Notes: generated by a model not told the origin, from the letters alone. Numbered from the stretch's first letter, positions 17,913-27,092 are shown. The stretch is DNA of 64,000 nucleotides from CALOBA01 sp942491465 (GCA_942491465.1 CALOBA010000044.1:19308-83307); one strand, 5' to 3'. A program made the numbers and translations.

Positions 17913-18794
17913 GTGGCTAGCAGCCTAGAGCATTCCGCCGAGCACCCGTCAGCACTGCTGACAACCCAGGCGCGGCAACTCCGCCGTCGGCTGGGCTGTG
18001 CCTCATCACATCCATGCCCGGAGACCAGGCGGCGTCCTGTGTCGCGATCATGCGACAGCGCCCCTCCACCCCAACGATGGCGAAGCCAGGGGTATCTGCT
18101 GCTGCTCGTGTTGACGCTGTCTGCGTCGACGGTGGTCTTTGCCGACGTGTACAAGTACGTCGACCCCGAGGGCAACGTCTACTTCTCCGACGAGCCCCTG
18201 AAGGGCAAGAGCCTGCAGCTGGAATGGAAGCGCACGGCGACGCGCTTGACTGCGGAGAACAAGCAACACTCCAAGGCGCATCGGCAACAGCGCGAAGCGG
18301 CAGCTCAGCGCCAAGCGCGCCTCAAACAGTCCGGTGGGGAGCGTTACACGGCTCGACCCTCGGCACAGGTCAAGGGCTCGATGTCGGTCCGGCGTGCGCG
18401 CTACCAGCACCTCATCGAGTCGGCGGCAAGGCGCCATGGCCTCAGCCCGGAACTGCTGCACGCGGTGATTCGGGCCGAATCCGCATACAAGGCCAATGCA
18501 CTGTCGCATGCCGGCGCCTGCGGGCTGATGCAGCTCATGCCGGCGACCGCCAAGCGCTTCCGTGTCCACGACATCTGGGACCCCGCAGCGAACATCGAGG
18601 GGGGCGCCGAGTATCTGAGCCTGTTGCTCAATATGTTCGGTCAGGATCTTCGGCTGGCCCTGGCGGCCTACAACGCGGGTGAGAACGCGGTCAAACGCTA
18701 CGGCAATGAAATACCGCCCTACCGCGAGACCCAGGGCTACGTACGCAAGGTGCTGCAGCACCTTTGGGCGGAGCGCGCATCACGCAGCTCCTGA
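17913..18794 (+). CDS. lytic transglycosylase with DUF4124 domain
   Basis: A 293-residue protein. An unusually long basic N-terminus (about 55 residues) precedes a membrane anchor/signal (GYLLLLVLTLSASTVVFA). Then comes a DUF4124 segment (DVYKYVDPEGNVYFSDEP) and, after a basic linker, an SLT (goose-lysozyme-like) domain from about residue 160. The SLT domain has catalytic E in IRAESAYKANALS, GLMQLMPATA and AAYNAGENAV. It cleaves peptidoglycan with formation of anhydro-muramyl ends. The start is GTG 17913 with AGGTG 8 bases upstream; a later start nearer the signal peptide is possible. Confidence 0.9.
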   Translation: MASSLEHSAEHPSALLTTQARQLRRRLGCASSHPCPETRRRPVSRSCDSAPPPQRWRSQGYLLLLVLTLSASTVVFADVYKYVDPEGNVYFSDEPLKGKSLQLEWKRTATRLTAENKQHSKAHRQQREAAAQRQARLKQSGGERYTARPSAQVKGSMSVRRARYQHLIESAARRHGLSPELLHAVIRAESAYKANALSHAGACGLMQLMPATAKRFRVHDIWDPAANIEGGAEYLSLLLNMFGQDLRLALAAYNAGENAVKRYGNEIPPYRETQGYVRKVLQHLWAERASRSS

Positions 18795-18817
18795 AGCAAC
18801 AGGACGTCGGCGGTCCG

Positions 18818-19813
18818 CTAGCCGACGTGCAGGTAGTCCCGCCCTTTGCCATAGCCGAGCCGCATCAGCTCAGCATCGATGCTGGCCCTGGCGCCGTGAA
18901 CGGCGACATAGCTGAGAACGAAGGGACGCGGTCGCCGCCGCAGCCAGTCCGGCGGCACCACCGGGGCATCGCCGATGCGGTTGCCGATCTTGCGCGGATC
19001 GATATCGATCCAGGCGATAGGCGCAAAACCGCGCGCCAATAAGTGAGCGACCCGACGGCGGGTACGCCGCCCGGCCCCCCAGACGACCAGTCGATCCGCC
19101 GCCGCCAGCACCCGCTCGTCCTCTGCCAGGTAACGGGCGCGCAGCCCATCGAAGGCGTCACGGCGGCAGCGGGGATCGGTCCGCGACAGTCGCGACGGAC
19201 CGTCCCGCCACCAGAGCAGGCGTCGGGGTAGCTTGGCGAGCCGATGGCCGCGCCGGTGCAGCCGGAGCCAAAGCTCGTAGTCCTCCGGGAAATCGCCGTC
19301 ACGATAGCCACCTGCCGCTTCGACGACACCGCGTCGCAGCATCACCGATGGATGGGCGAGGGGTGCTTCCAGATAGAGGTCCGCGGCGATCTCCTCGCTC
19401 GACACGCAGCTGTTCTGCCAATCGATGTAGGCCTGAAAGCCATCACTCAGGGGCGTCCCGGAGAAGGCCCGCACCCGCGTGCCGAGAACGGCGATCTCCG
19501 GGGAGCGCATCATGGCGGCAAGCTGCAGCTCGATCCGACGGGGATGCATCACATCGTCGGCGTCCATCCGGGCTACCAGATCGTGGCTTGCAAGCGCCAG
19601 TCCGACGTTCAGGGCATCGACAAGCCCGCGACCAGGATTGCCGACCAGTCGAAAGCGCCGGTCCCCTGCCACCCGGGCCCGGAGCAGCTGAGCACTCGCG
19701 TCGCTGGAGTGATCATCGATACAGAGCACCTCCAGGTTTGACCAAGTCTGCGCCTGAACGGAGGCAATGGCATCGGCCAAGGTCGCGAGCGCATTGCGGA
19801 AGGGCATCAGCAT
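18818..19813 (-). CDS. family 2 glycosyltransferase
   Basis: A GT-A glycosyltransferase of family 2. VSMLMPFRNALATL, EVLCIDDHSSD, RMDADDVMHP (the DxD metal motif) and DFPEDYELWLRL are visible. The C-terminal 100 residues after the GT domain have a Rossmann-like motif VVWGAGRRTRRRV. The start is unclear: ATG 19813 would cut into the first beta strand (VSMLMPF), so the real start is probably an upstream TTG (19888 or 19870), which would lie just after the stop of the DUF1631 gene on the same strand. The two genes are likely co-transcribed. Confidence 0.85.
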   Translation of the reverse strand: MLMPFRNALATLADAIASVQAQTWSNLEVLCIDDHSSDASAQLLRARVAGDRRFRLVGNPGRGLVDALNVGLALASHDLVARMDADDVMHPRRIELQLAAMMRSPEIAVLGTRVRAFSGTPLSDGFQAYIDWQNSCVSSEEIAADLYLEAPLAHPSVMLRRGVVEAAGGYRDGDFPEDYELWLRLHRRGHRLAKLPRRLLWWRDGPSRLSRTDPRCRRDAFDGLRARYLAEDERVLAAADRLVVWGAGRRTRRRVAHLLARGFAPIAWIDIDPRKIGNRIGDAPVVPPDWLRRRPRPFVLSYVAVHGARASIDAELMRLGYGKGRDYLHVG

Positions 19814-19904
19814 CGAGACGCCGCCCGATTGCGATAGCGCTGGAGGAGCGCTCGCGCAGGGGTGCCGCAAACAACGATGGGATGTCAAGATCCGGTGCGA
19901 TGCG

Positions 19905-22178
19905 CTATTGCTGCTGCGGCCCCGACGCCTGCGGTGGCGGCGAGCGCTGCGACAGCGCACTCGGATCTTGCGTCAGCACCTTGCGGATCGAGACCATGGC
20001 CCGCTCGATGAACGGATGCGGCTGACGGGGAATGATCTTGGCGCGCCCTGCAAGCATCTCGCGGGCCAGCTCATGCAGTGTCTTCAGCTCCGCCTGCATG
20101 CCGGAGCGGTCGACGAACATGCAAGTGGATGTCAACAAGCTCATCCAAGAGAGCTTGATCCGGCGCGGACGGCCCCCGCCTTCCGGAGTCAGCTCGAACC
20201 AGGTGCCGAACTTGGTCTTGCGCAAGCGCTCGACCATGGCGCGCTCCTCCTCATCAAGGTCTCGACCATCGCTGTCTTCGACCAAAGCGTCGGCACCGCG
20301 TCGGAGCTGCTCGATACGATGCTGGTGCGTCGCTGCATGCGGGGCTGCACCTTCCGTCGCATGCCCTTCCAAGCGCTGGCGCCAGACCTGTGGGGCGGCC
20401 AGGACCGACTGCATACCTTCCAGTACCGCATGGTTGTGACTGCCGAGGGTGCGGATGCCCGCGGCAATGCTCGCCTGGATCGCCGGTATCCGACCGATGC
20501 GCGCCTTGAACGTCGCCGCGTCGATCCCGGGTTCAAACAATGCGGTGATCTGGCGCCCCGTATCCAGTGCCTTGCGCCACGCTTCCGAACTCTCGCCATC
20601 GTCCGTGCGCAGGAGGATCGAGGTCAGCAAATCGAGCCAGGTGCGGTGCAGAAACGCCGATGCGGGCTCCGGCAACGGATGCTGACCGATCATCAAGGCC
20701 ACCTCCTGAGATGCCCGCTGCTTAGCAAGCTGGAGTCGCTCGCGCCCCCGCACCGCCTCCTGCGTGCGCTGCTCCATGGTGTCCGTGCGCCTGCGCTGTT
20801 CCTCCATCGCGTGCTCGAAGTAGGCCAAGAGCTCGTCGAACAACTCGACGTTGTCGGTGAACTCATTCTGGACGCGATCGACAACGCGCTGGATCTGGGG
20901 GAATATCCCTCGGTTTGGATTGGACTCTTCAACCCATAGGGCACCAGCCTCCACCATCACATCCAGCAGACGCCGCGCGGGATGATTGGTGTTGACCAGC
21001 AGTCGCCGATCGATCAGCGCGACCTTCAAGTACGGCGTGTGCAGGTGGCTGATCAATGCCTTGGCCGAGTTCGGCAGCACGGGGTCGTTGAGCATGTACT
21101 CAAACAGCATGCCGATGAGGTCGATCAAGTCCGCATCCACCGGCGCCAGCTTGTCCCGATCCAAGGCGTCGAGCACTTGCTCGCGCTCATGTTCGAGCGT
21201 CTCCTTGACGCGGTGCACGAAGGCCTCGTCGATGCTGACGTCGGCAACGCCGTCGATGCCCAAGGCGTCGTCGGCCGCCGGCTCGTTGCCAGCCGGTCGG
21301 TCAGGCAGCTTGGCGAAGGCGGCGACGACATTGTCGCGGCTGATCGGCTTGCTGCTGCCGGCCCGCTTCTTTACCTCCTTGCCGCCGCGACGGCTCGACA
21401 TCAGCTCCAGTATGGAACCGAACAGCTCACCGCCAAGGGAGCCCGCATCGGCCTCGTCCTGCTCGGTCTGCTGCTGCTGACGGGCATCCTCCTGTCGATG
21501 CAGCCGGGCCTTGCCCTTGCGCACGCTGATAGGACGAATATTCGGCAGGATGCCCTCGGCCTTGAGGCCCGCATTCAGCTCGTGGTAAAGGGTGTTGGCA
21601 GAACGCGTGACGTGCTTGTCGAACAATGCGTAGAGCACGATCTTGATCTTCATCTCGAGGTCCAGCCCCGAAATGGCATGCTGAAAGGCATGGACCAGGT
21701 TGTGTGGCCCGCCCGGGATCTGGAAGTCCTTGAGCTTGCGCCCGCCGCTGATCACGGCCAGGCGTTGGCTCAGGGCGAACAGTTCCGGAAAACAGTTTGC
21801 GTTCGTCTTGATGACGATGTTCTCCGTCGCCACCGACTCTTCCATGACATCCGGCTCCACCAGGCTCAGCTCGGCCTCGTCATCCGAGGACGCATCCGCG
21901 GCCTCCGCTCGACACATCTGCTCGAAGCCGAGATCGATCTCCAGCCGAAAGATTTGCTCGATCTTGCTGCGGCGCTGCTGCAGCAGGGTGATCGCCTCGA
22001 AGAAGCGCCCCTGCAGCGCGTTGCTTTCCGCCCGCTCAGCGAAGTCCAGAAGCGCCGTACCCGCCTGCTCGAACAGCTTGCCTAGACGTTCAGCGCAGTA
22101 GCTGTGAACGGTCTCCCGGCAACTCTCGAGCACCCGCTGGTTGCGGGCCGACTGGGACGTTCGCTGCGAAGTGGTCAT
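19905..22178 (-). CDS. DUF1631 family protein
   Basis: A 757-residue, mostly alpha-helical cytoplasmic protein of the DUF1631 family, which is widespread in gamma- and betaproteobacteria and without a settled function. Recognisable segments are NCFPELFALSQRLAVISGG, a Lys/Arg/Gln-rich linker near residue 230, HTPYLKVALIDRRLL, NHPARRLLDVMVEAG, and near the C-terminus FGTWFELTPEGGG followed by a PilZ-like RIKLSWMS. It is followed on the same strand by a glycosyltransferase gene. The start is ATG 22178. Confidence 0.85.
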   Translation of the reverse strand: MTTSQRTSQSARNQRVLESCRETVHSYCAERLGKLFEQAGTALLDFAERAESNALQGRFFEAITLLQQRRSKIEQIFRLEIDLGFEQMCRAEAADASSDDEAELSLVEPDVMEESVATENIVIKTNANCFPELFALSQRLAVISGGRKLKDFQIPGGPHNLVHAFQHAISGLDLEMKIKIVLYALFDKHVTRSANTLYHELNAGLKAEGILPNIRPISVRKGKARLHRQEDARQQQQTEQDEADAGSLGGELFGSILELMSSRRGGKEVKKRAGSSKPISRDNVVAAFAKLPDRPAGNEPAADDALGIDGVADVSIDEAFVHRVKETLEHEREQVLDALDRDKLAPVDADLIDLIGMLFEYMLNDPVLPNSAKALISHLHTPYLKVALIDRRLLVNTNHPARRLLDVMVEAGALWVEESNPNRGIFPQIQRVVDRVQNEFTDNVELFDELLAYFEHAMEEQRRRTDTMEQRTQEAVRGRERLQLAKQRASQEVALMIGQHPLPEPASAFLHRTWLDLLTSILLRTDDGESSEAWRKALDTGRQITALFEPGIDAATFKARIGRIPAIQASIAAGIRTLGSHNHAVLEGMQSVLAAPQVWRQRLEGHATEGAAPHAATHQHRIEQLRRGADALVEDSDGRDLDEEERAMVERLRKTKFGTWFELTPEGGGRPRRIKLSWMSLLTSTCMFVDRSGMQAELKTLHELAREMLAGRAKIIPRQPHPFIERAMVSIRKVLTQDPSALSQRSPPPQASGPQQQ

Positions 22179-22282
22179 GAAGTAGCATCAAGCGCGGAAT
22201 TCTTCGACTGCCCGTCCTCACGGGGCTGCCCGCAACCGGACAGCGGTGTGCAGCTCAGGCAGGAGCGGCAAGGCAACAGGCG

Positions 22283-22498
22283 TCAGTCCTCGCCGATGAC
22301 ACGCTCGTCCCGCGGCATCGAAAGTAGCCGCTCGGCTTCACCCTGCTGTTGAGCGAAAATCATACGGATATCGTCATCCCCAAGCCCCCCCTCTTGACGC
22401 AGACGTCTGACCAGCGCCTTGGCGTCCTGGTAACGTGTATGCGTATCGATATGGGACAGCTTCCGCTGCGGAGTGATCCGATAGACGAAATACGGCAT
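22283..22498 (-). CDS. conserved small protein, unknown function
   Basis: A 71-residue basic/acidic protein starting MPYFVYRITPQRKLSHID, with AKALVRRLRQE and a C-terminal ERLLSMPRDERVIGED tail. Small proteins with this N-terminus recur in sulfur-oxidising gammaproteobacteria. It lies upstream of the DUF1631 gene on the same strand with a gap of about 100 bases, so co-transcription is possible. No domain of known function is recognised. Confidence 0.7.
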   Translation of the reverse strand: MPYFVYRITPQRKLSHIDTHTRYQDAKALVRRLRQEGGLGDDDIRMIFAQQQGEAERLLSMPRDERVIGED

Positions 22499-22828
22499 GC
22501 CGATGCTCCCCTCTGCCGCTTCGGCGGCTTACGTCGGGCGTTGAAATAAGGTCGCTGCACGCTGGGCCCACACCGCGTTTTTCGCAGAATTGCAAACGAA
22601 TTGCAAGGCTGCGCGCAGGTCGAGGGCGAGCGGCCGACGGCGCGACACCGTTCGGCCGAGCGTTCAGACGGACCGGCGCAGCGCCAAAAGTTCTGGCTGT
22701 CGCCGCATAAACACAACCTTGGGGAGGCTTTCCCACCGCTATGATAAGGTTGCTACGCGTCGGCAGTGCGACCTGGCATCGGCACATTACCATAGGGCTG
22801 GGCCTCGGGCCGTCGTCGGCACCAACAT
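22499..22828. other. intergenic region with possible sat promoter
   Basis: There is no convincing gene in these 330 bases, although long non-coding frames cross it. TTGGGG (22719-22724) and TATGAT (22740-22745) with a 15-base spacer could be a weak promoter pointing toward sat. The 166-bp element then lies between this and the sat start. Confidence 0.35.
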
Positions 22829-22994
22829 TAGGAGCCTGTCCGACTTAGGCTGTCCTACTGCGGAACAGCGGATGCCGGCCCGATTTTCCCCGCGATCTCG
22901 TCAAATAGCGTCGACTATTCTCCCCGATCGCGGAAAAAATTGGTCTCGGCCCCGCTGCCCCTCGCTACGGACCCCTAAGTCGGACAGGCTCCTA
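22829..22994. mobile_element. 166-bp MITE-like element with perfect 20-bp terminal inverted repeats
   Basis: The element begins TAGGAGCCTGTCCGACTTAG (22829-22848) and ends with its exact reverse complement (22975-22994). The interior has no reading frame and includes AT-rich and CGATCGCGG patches. The outermost TA on each side could be a TA target duplication, as in Tc1/mariner-IS630-type insertions, though this is inferred. A diverged copy of both ends frames the repeat at 16864-17010. It sits 48 bases before the sat start codon, inside the likely 5' leader of that gene. Confidence 0.85.
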
Positions 22995-23042
22995 GCTGGC
23001 CCGCCTTGCCTCTCGCGGCAAGGCTCAGACGTGAGAAGCCTT

Positions 23043-24230
23043 ATGATTACACCCGTTGGCTCGGACGAGCTTCAACCACTTTTCGTTTACGATCCTGACC
23101 GGCATCACCAACTGATGCGTGAAGCCGAAGGGCTGCCGTCGCTGTTGATCAGCTCCCAGGCCGCCGGCAACGCGGTCATGATGGGCGGTGGTTACTTTAC
23201 GCCGTTGCGCGGCTTCATGCCGGTGAGCGACGCCCTCTCGGTCGCCGAGTCGATGCGCATGACCAGCGGCCAGTTCTTCCCGGTGCCGATCTTGTGCCTG
23301 GTACCGGACGCCTCCGGCATCGGCTCGGCCCGCCGGATTGCGTTGCGCGACCCGAACATGGCCGATCACCCCGTCCTGGCCATCATGGATGTCGCGGACA
23401 TCGAGACGGTTACCGACGAGCAGATGGCGGTGATGACCGAGCAGGTCTACGGCACACTCGACGAGAACCATCCCGGCGTTGCCGCGTTCAATGCCCAGGG
23501 GCGGGTTGCCCTGTCGGGACCGATCGAGGTCCTTCACCTCTCCTACTTCCAGGACGACTTCCCGGACACCTTCCGCACCGCCGTCGAGATCCGCAACGAG
23601 ATCGCCGAGCGCGGTTGGAAGCGGGTCGTTGCCTTCCAGACCCGCAACCCCATGCACCTGGCCCACGAGGAGCTGTGCCACATGGCCATGGATCGCCTCG
23701 AATGCGACGGCCTGGTGATCCACATGCTGCTCGGCAAGCTCAAGCCGGGCGACATCCCGGCCCCGGTCCGCGACGCGTCCATCCGCAAGATGGTGGAGCT
23801 CTACTTCAAGCCCAACAGCGCGATGGTGACCGGCTACGGCTTCGACATGCTCTACGCGGGGCCGCGTGAGGCCGTGCTCCACGCCTACTTCCGCCAGAAC
23901 ATGGGCGCGACCCACTTCATCATCGGCCGCGACCACGCGGGCGTCGGCGACTACTACGGCGCCTTCGACGCGCAAGCGATCTTCGACGAACAGGTCCCTG
24001 AAGGGGCACTCCAGATCGAGATCTTCAAGGCCGACCACACCGCCTACTCGAAGAAGCTCAATCGCGTAGTCATGATGCGCGAGGCACCGGACCACACCAA
24101 GGACGATTTCGTCCTGCTCTCCGGCACCAAGGTCCGCGAGATGCTCTCGGAGGGAATCGCTCCCCCGGCAGAGTTCTCGCGGCCGGAGGTGGCACAGATC
24201 CTGATGGACTACTACCGCTCACTGAGCTAG
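23043..24230 (+). CDS. sat: sulfate adenylyltransferase (ATP sulfurylase), dissimilatory type
   Basis: A 395-residue homo-oligomeric ATP sulfurylase of the Sat (not CysDN) type. It shows QTRNPMHLAHEEL (the QxRNPxHxxHE ATP-binding motif), GRDHAGVGDYYG and FVLLSGTKVREML. In purple sulfur bacteria this enzyme works with APS reductase (AprBA) in the direction APS + PPi to ATP + sulfate, the last step of sulfite oxidation. The C-terminal APS-kinase-like domain of fungal enzymes is absent. ATG 23043 gives MITPVGSDEL. No aprMBA genes lie next to it in this window. Confidence 0.95.
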   Translation: MITPVGSDELQPLFVYDPDRHHQLMREAEGLPSLLISSQAAGNAVMMGGGYFTPLRGFMPVSDALSVAESMRMTSGQFFPVPILCLVPDASGIGSARRIALRDPNMADHPVLAIMDVADIETVTDEQMAVMTEQVYGTLDENHPGVAAFNAQGRVALSGPIEVLHLSYFQDDFPDTFRTAVEIRNEIAERGWKRVVAFQTRNPMHLAHEELCHMAMDRLECDGLVIHMLLGKLKPGDIPAPVRDASIRKMVELYFKPNSAMVTGYGFDMLYAGPREAVLHAYFRQNMGATHFIIGRDHAGVGDYYGAFDAQAIFDEQVPEGALQIEIFKADHTAYSKKLNRVVMMREAPDHTKDDFVLLSGTKVREMLSEGIAPPAEFSRPEVAQILMDYYRSLS

Positions 24231-24284
24231 CGGCGCAACTCGGAGGCCACCGTCGTTGCACAGGCCCTCCGAGACCGGCTACGT

Positions 24285-24318
24285 GACGCCTCGCGCTGCT
24301 CGCGCAGCGCGAGGCGTC
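24285..24318. terminator. strong GC hairpin downstream of sat
   Basis: A perfect 14-bp stem (GACGCCTCGCGCTG at 24285-24298 and its complement at 24305-24318) encloses a 6-base loop, 54 bases after the sat stop. No U-run follows, so it may act as a Rho-type pause, mRNA 3'-end stabiliser or weak terminator. Confidence 0.5.
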
Positions 24319-24378
24319 GCAGGCAAACGGGGACGGGCGGGGATGCAAAGCCCATGGCCCCCGGCCCCGACGCCGGCC

Positions 24379-24482
24379 TAAGTCAAGGTTCAGAAACAAG
24401 TGGTGTAGACGCAACCACGAAACGGCCAATCCAAAGGCTCTGCGAGCGGGCGTCTGCACCACTTGTTTTTGAACCGATCCTA
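24379..24482. repeat. 103-bp inverted-repeat unit, copy 2
   Basis: The 24-base ends TTCAGAAACAAGTGGTG... and ...CACCACTTGTTTTTGAA are imperfect inverted repeats of each other. The unit is nearly identical to 38149-38252 and is the reverse complement of 16881-16984. The middle (CGAAACGGCCAATCC) is also conserved. It contains no coding capacity. It lies between the sat hairpin and a short open remnant. Confidence 0.9.
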
Positions 24483-24670
24483 AAGAACACCCGAAGCGCC
24501 AAGTAGGCGTGGTCTCGGCCGATGGCCGGCCCGCAAGCTTCACCGGCAGCGAGCCCGAACTCCTCCAACAGCTACTCGCCGACGCACGCTTCCGAAAGGT
24601 CTGGGACGCCCTTCCAGGCGAACCGGCAGCGGCTCCGAAGGTCGACTCAAGCGACGGGCAAGGGGACTGA
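24482..24670 (+). pseudogene. possible 3' remnant of an unrecognised gene
   Basis: Directly after the repeat, one frame is open to TGA 24668-24670 and encodes a peptide with protein-like composition (RQVGVVSADGRPASFTG, LLQQLLADARFRKVWDALPG). It has no start with a ribosome binding site, and its upstream part is replaced by the repeat. I cannot name the family. It may be a chance frame in GC-rich DNA. Confidence 0.3.
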
Positions 24671-24682
24671 ACAACGAACCGA

Positions 24683-25162
24683 CTAGGGATGCCCCGAATC
24701 GGCCGCCTGCTCCTCCCACCAGGCGCGGTAGGTCGCGTCCGGTGCAACCACCTTCGCCTTGGCGTTGGTGATCCGGTTGCCCTCCGCGTCGTCAACCTTG
24801 ATGTCGACCTCAATCAGTCCACCACGATTGCGGACGACCTCCACCGTGACAATTAGCTCGTCGTCCGGGCAGACAGGACGACGCAGCCGCTCCGGTGTGA
24901 AGCTGAGCCCCAAGGAGCCGTCGCCGGGGAGTTCGGTGCCGAGCAGCCCGGAGATTGTCGACTGGATCAGGCCCCCGGGGACGATGATGTCAGGCGTCTC
25001 CGGGAAGCGGAGCCGGGCCGCTGCGAGATCGCGGTGGATCGCGTTGCGGTCTCCGGTCAGCGCGCAGTATCTGGCCACCTGATCGTGGCTGAAGCGCATT
25101 CGCGCCACATGTCGGGCGCCGATCTCGATCATCGGCGCGGTGAGGCATTGGTTGGCAATCAT
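24683..25162 (-). CDS. MaoC-like dehydratase domain protein
   Basis: A 159-residue hot-dog-fold protein of the MaoC/(R)-hydratase type. SHDQVARYCALTGDRNAIHRD carries the hydratase catalytic Asp/His (D..N.IH), followed by IIVPGGLIQSTISGLLGTELPG. Such enzymes hydrate enoyl-thioesters; the real substrate is unknown here. ATG 25162 (MIANQCLTAPM) is preferred; ATG 25132 is a second option. It is divergent from glnS, with which it shares a promoter region. Confidence 0.85.
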   Translation of the reverse strand: MIANQCLTAPMIEIGARHVARMRFSHDQVARYCALTGDRNAIHRDLAAARLRFPETPDIIVPGGLIQSTISGLLGTELPGDGSLGLSFTPERLRRPVCPDDELIVTVEVVRNRGGLIEVDIKVDDAEGNRITNAKAKVVAPDATYRAWWEEQAADSGHP

Positions 25163-25362
25163 CAGTGAATCCCATGGTTTGGTTAGCCGGACAACGTTAG
25201 CCGTGGCGGCCTGTCTTTTCAAGCGCTTGACAACCGGAGACGAACGCGTCGCGGTCACGACATCCGACGCGGGACTTCTCAACGATGTCCTCAACGCAGT
25301 ATGCTCCCCCCTCCACTGGCGCCCGCCGCCACTCCACATCTGAAGTCCCCGCGTGCAGGTTG

Positions 25363-27048
25363 ATGTCCGACAACACCCCAGCCCCGACCAATTTCATCCG
25401 CCAGATCATCGAGCGCGACCTCGCCGAAGGCAAGCACACGCGGATCGCGACCCGTTTCCCGCCGGAGCCGAACGGCTACCTGCACATCGGTCACGCCAAG
25501 TCCATCGTCTTGAACTTCGGCTTGGCCGAGACCTTCGGGGGGACCTGCAACCTGCGTTTCGACGACACCAACCCGCATAAGGAGAACGCCGAGTTCGTGG
25601 CGGCGATCCAAGAAGACGTGCGCTGGCTGGGATATGACTGGGGAGAGCGCCGTTACTTCGCGTCGGACTACTTCGAGCAGCTCTATGACTTTGCCGTCGA
25701 GTTGATCAACAAGGGGCTGGCCTACGTCTGCGACCTGACACCGGAAGAGACGCGAGCCTATCGCGGCACGCTCACCGAGCCGGGGCGCGACAGTCCCTAC
25801 CGCGACCGCACGGCCGAGGAAAACCTCGACCTGTTTCAACGCATGCGGGCCGGCGAATTCCCCGACGGCTCACGCGCCTTGCGCGCGCGCATCGACATGG
25901 CCTCACCGAACATGAACATGCGCGATCCGGTGCTCTATCGCATCCGCCATGGCGTAGTCCATCATCAGACCGGTAGCGAGTGGTGCCTGTATCCGACCTA
26001 CGATTACACGCATCCGATCTGCGATGCCTTGGAGGGCATTACCCATTCGCTCTGTACGCTGGAGTTCGAGGATCATCGACCGCTCTACGACTGGTGCATT
26101 GCGAACGTCTCCGTGCCGTCGCAGCCTCGCCAGATCGAGTTCAGCCGATTGAACCTCGAATACACGCTGATGAGCAAGCGGCTACTCACGCGCCTGGTCG
26201 ATGAGGGGCTCGTTGAAGGCTGGGACGATCCGCGGATGCCGACCATTGCAGGACTGCGTCGCCGCGGCTTCACGCCGGCATCCATCCGCACCTTCTGCGA
26301 GCGCATTGGCGTTACCAAGGCCGATAACCTGGTCGAGATGGGTATCCTGGAGAGCGCGGTCCGCGCTGACCTGGACGCGCATGCGCCGCGCGTCATGGCC
26401 GTGCTGAACCCACTAAAGGTTGTTCTAACCAACCTTCCCGGCGATGCCCCGGCAACGGTTGAGCGCTCGGAATCACCCCAAGGACGAAGCGCTGGGCACT
26501 CGGCAAGTGCCCTTCGGGCCGGAGCTCTATCATCGACCGCGGAGACTTTTGCTGAAGCGCCCCCGAAAGGTTTCAAACGCCTCACTGAGGGCGGTGAGGT
26601 CCGGCTGCGTCACGCCTATGTCATTCGCTGCGACGATATCATTCGCGACGCTGACGGCGAAGTCGTCGAGCTTCGTTGCAGCGTCGATCCAAATACGCTC
26701 GGCAAGAATCCGGAGGATCGAAAAGTAAAGGGCGTCATTCACTGGGTTGCGGCCCATGTCGGGCTGACAGCCGAGGTGCGGCTTTATGATCGGCTGCTGG
26801 CTGAGCCTCAAACTGCTGGTGCGATCGAGGATTTACGAAACCTCCTTTCGTCGACCTCCTTGAAGACGATCAAGGGATCCGTCGTTGGACCCGAGCTCCA
26901 CAATGCGGCTCCTGGATCACGATTTCAGTTTGAGCGAGAGGGCTATTTTGTAGTAGACACCCAATCAGCACCCGGTCAGTTGGTTTTTAATCGCACGGCA
27001 TCCTTGCGCGATGCTTGGTCAAAACGCTCTGTCCCCGCGAAACGCTGA
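25363..27048 (+). CDS. glnS: glutaminyl-tRNA synthetase with an internal scrambled segment
   Basis: A 561-residue class I synthetase. It has PPEPNGYLHIGHAKS (HIGH), FDDTNPHKEN, EFSRLNLEYTLMSKR (KMSKS-type) and FQFEREGYF near the end. Between codons for ERSE (26461) and FAEAPPKGF (26547) the encoded residues are wrong. The family's conserved segment is intact in the other two frames: NHPKDEALGTRQVPFG... (26471-26530) in the second and IDRGDF (26532-26549) in the third. Three single-base gains (near 26461-26470, at 26531 and at 26550) therefore cancel, so the frame stays open but about 27 residues at the start of the anticodon-binding half are replaced. This may be real or an error in the sequence. 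From about 26400 the base composition is visibly more AT-rich. The stop overlaps an ATG in the PqqD-like frame. Confidence 0.9.
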   Translation: MSDNTPAPTNFIRQIIERDLAEGKHTRIATRFPPEPNGYLHIGHAKSIVLNFGLAETFGGTCNLRFDDTNPHKENAEFVAAIQEDVRWLGYDWGERRYFASDYFEQLYDFAVELINKGLAYVCDLTPEETRAYRGTLTEPGRDSPYRDRTAEENLDLFQRMRAGEFPDGSRALRARIDMASPNMNMRDPVLYRIRHGVVHHQTGSEWCLYPTYDYTHPICDALEGITHSLCTLEFEDHRPLYDWCIANVSVPSQPRQIEFSRLNLEYTLMSKRLLTRLVDEGLVEGWDDPRMPTIAGLRRRGFTPASIRTFCERIGVTKADNLVEMGILESAVRADLDAHAPRVMAVLNPLKVVLTNLPGDAPATVERSESPQGRSAGHSASALRAGALSSTAETFAEAPPKGFKRLTEGGEVRLRHAYVIRCDDIIRDADGEVVELRCSVDPNTLGKNPEDRKVKGVIHWVAAHVGLTAEVRLYDRLLAEPQTAGAIEDLRNLLSSTSLKTIKGSVVGPELHNAAPGSRFQFEREGYFVVDTQSAPGQLVFNRTASLRDAWSKRSVPAKR

Positions 27049-27092
27049 TGTGTCAGCTACAGGCAGATTTAGTTACGCACCAAGATGACGAC

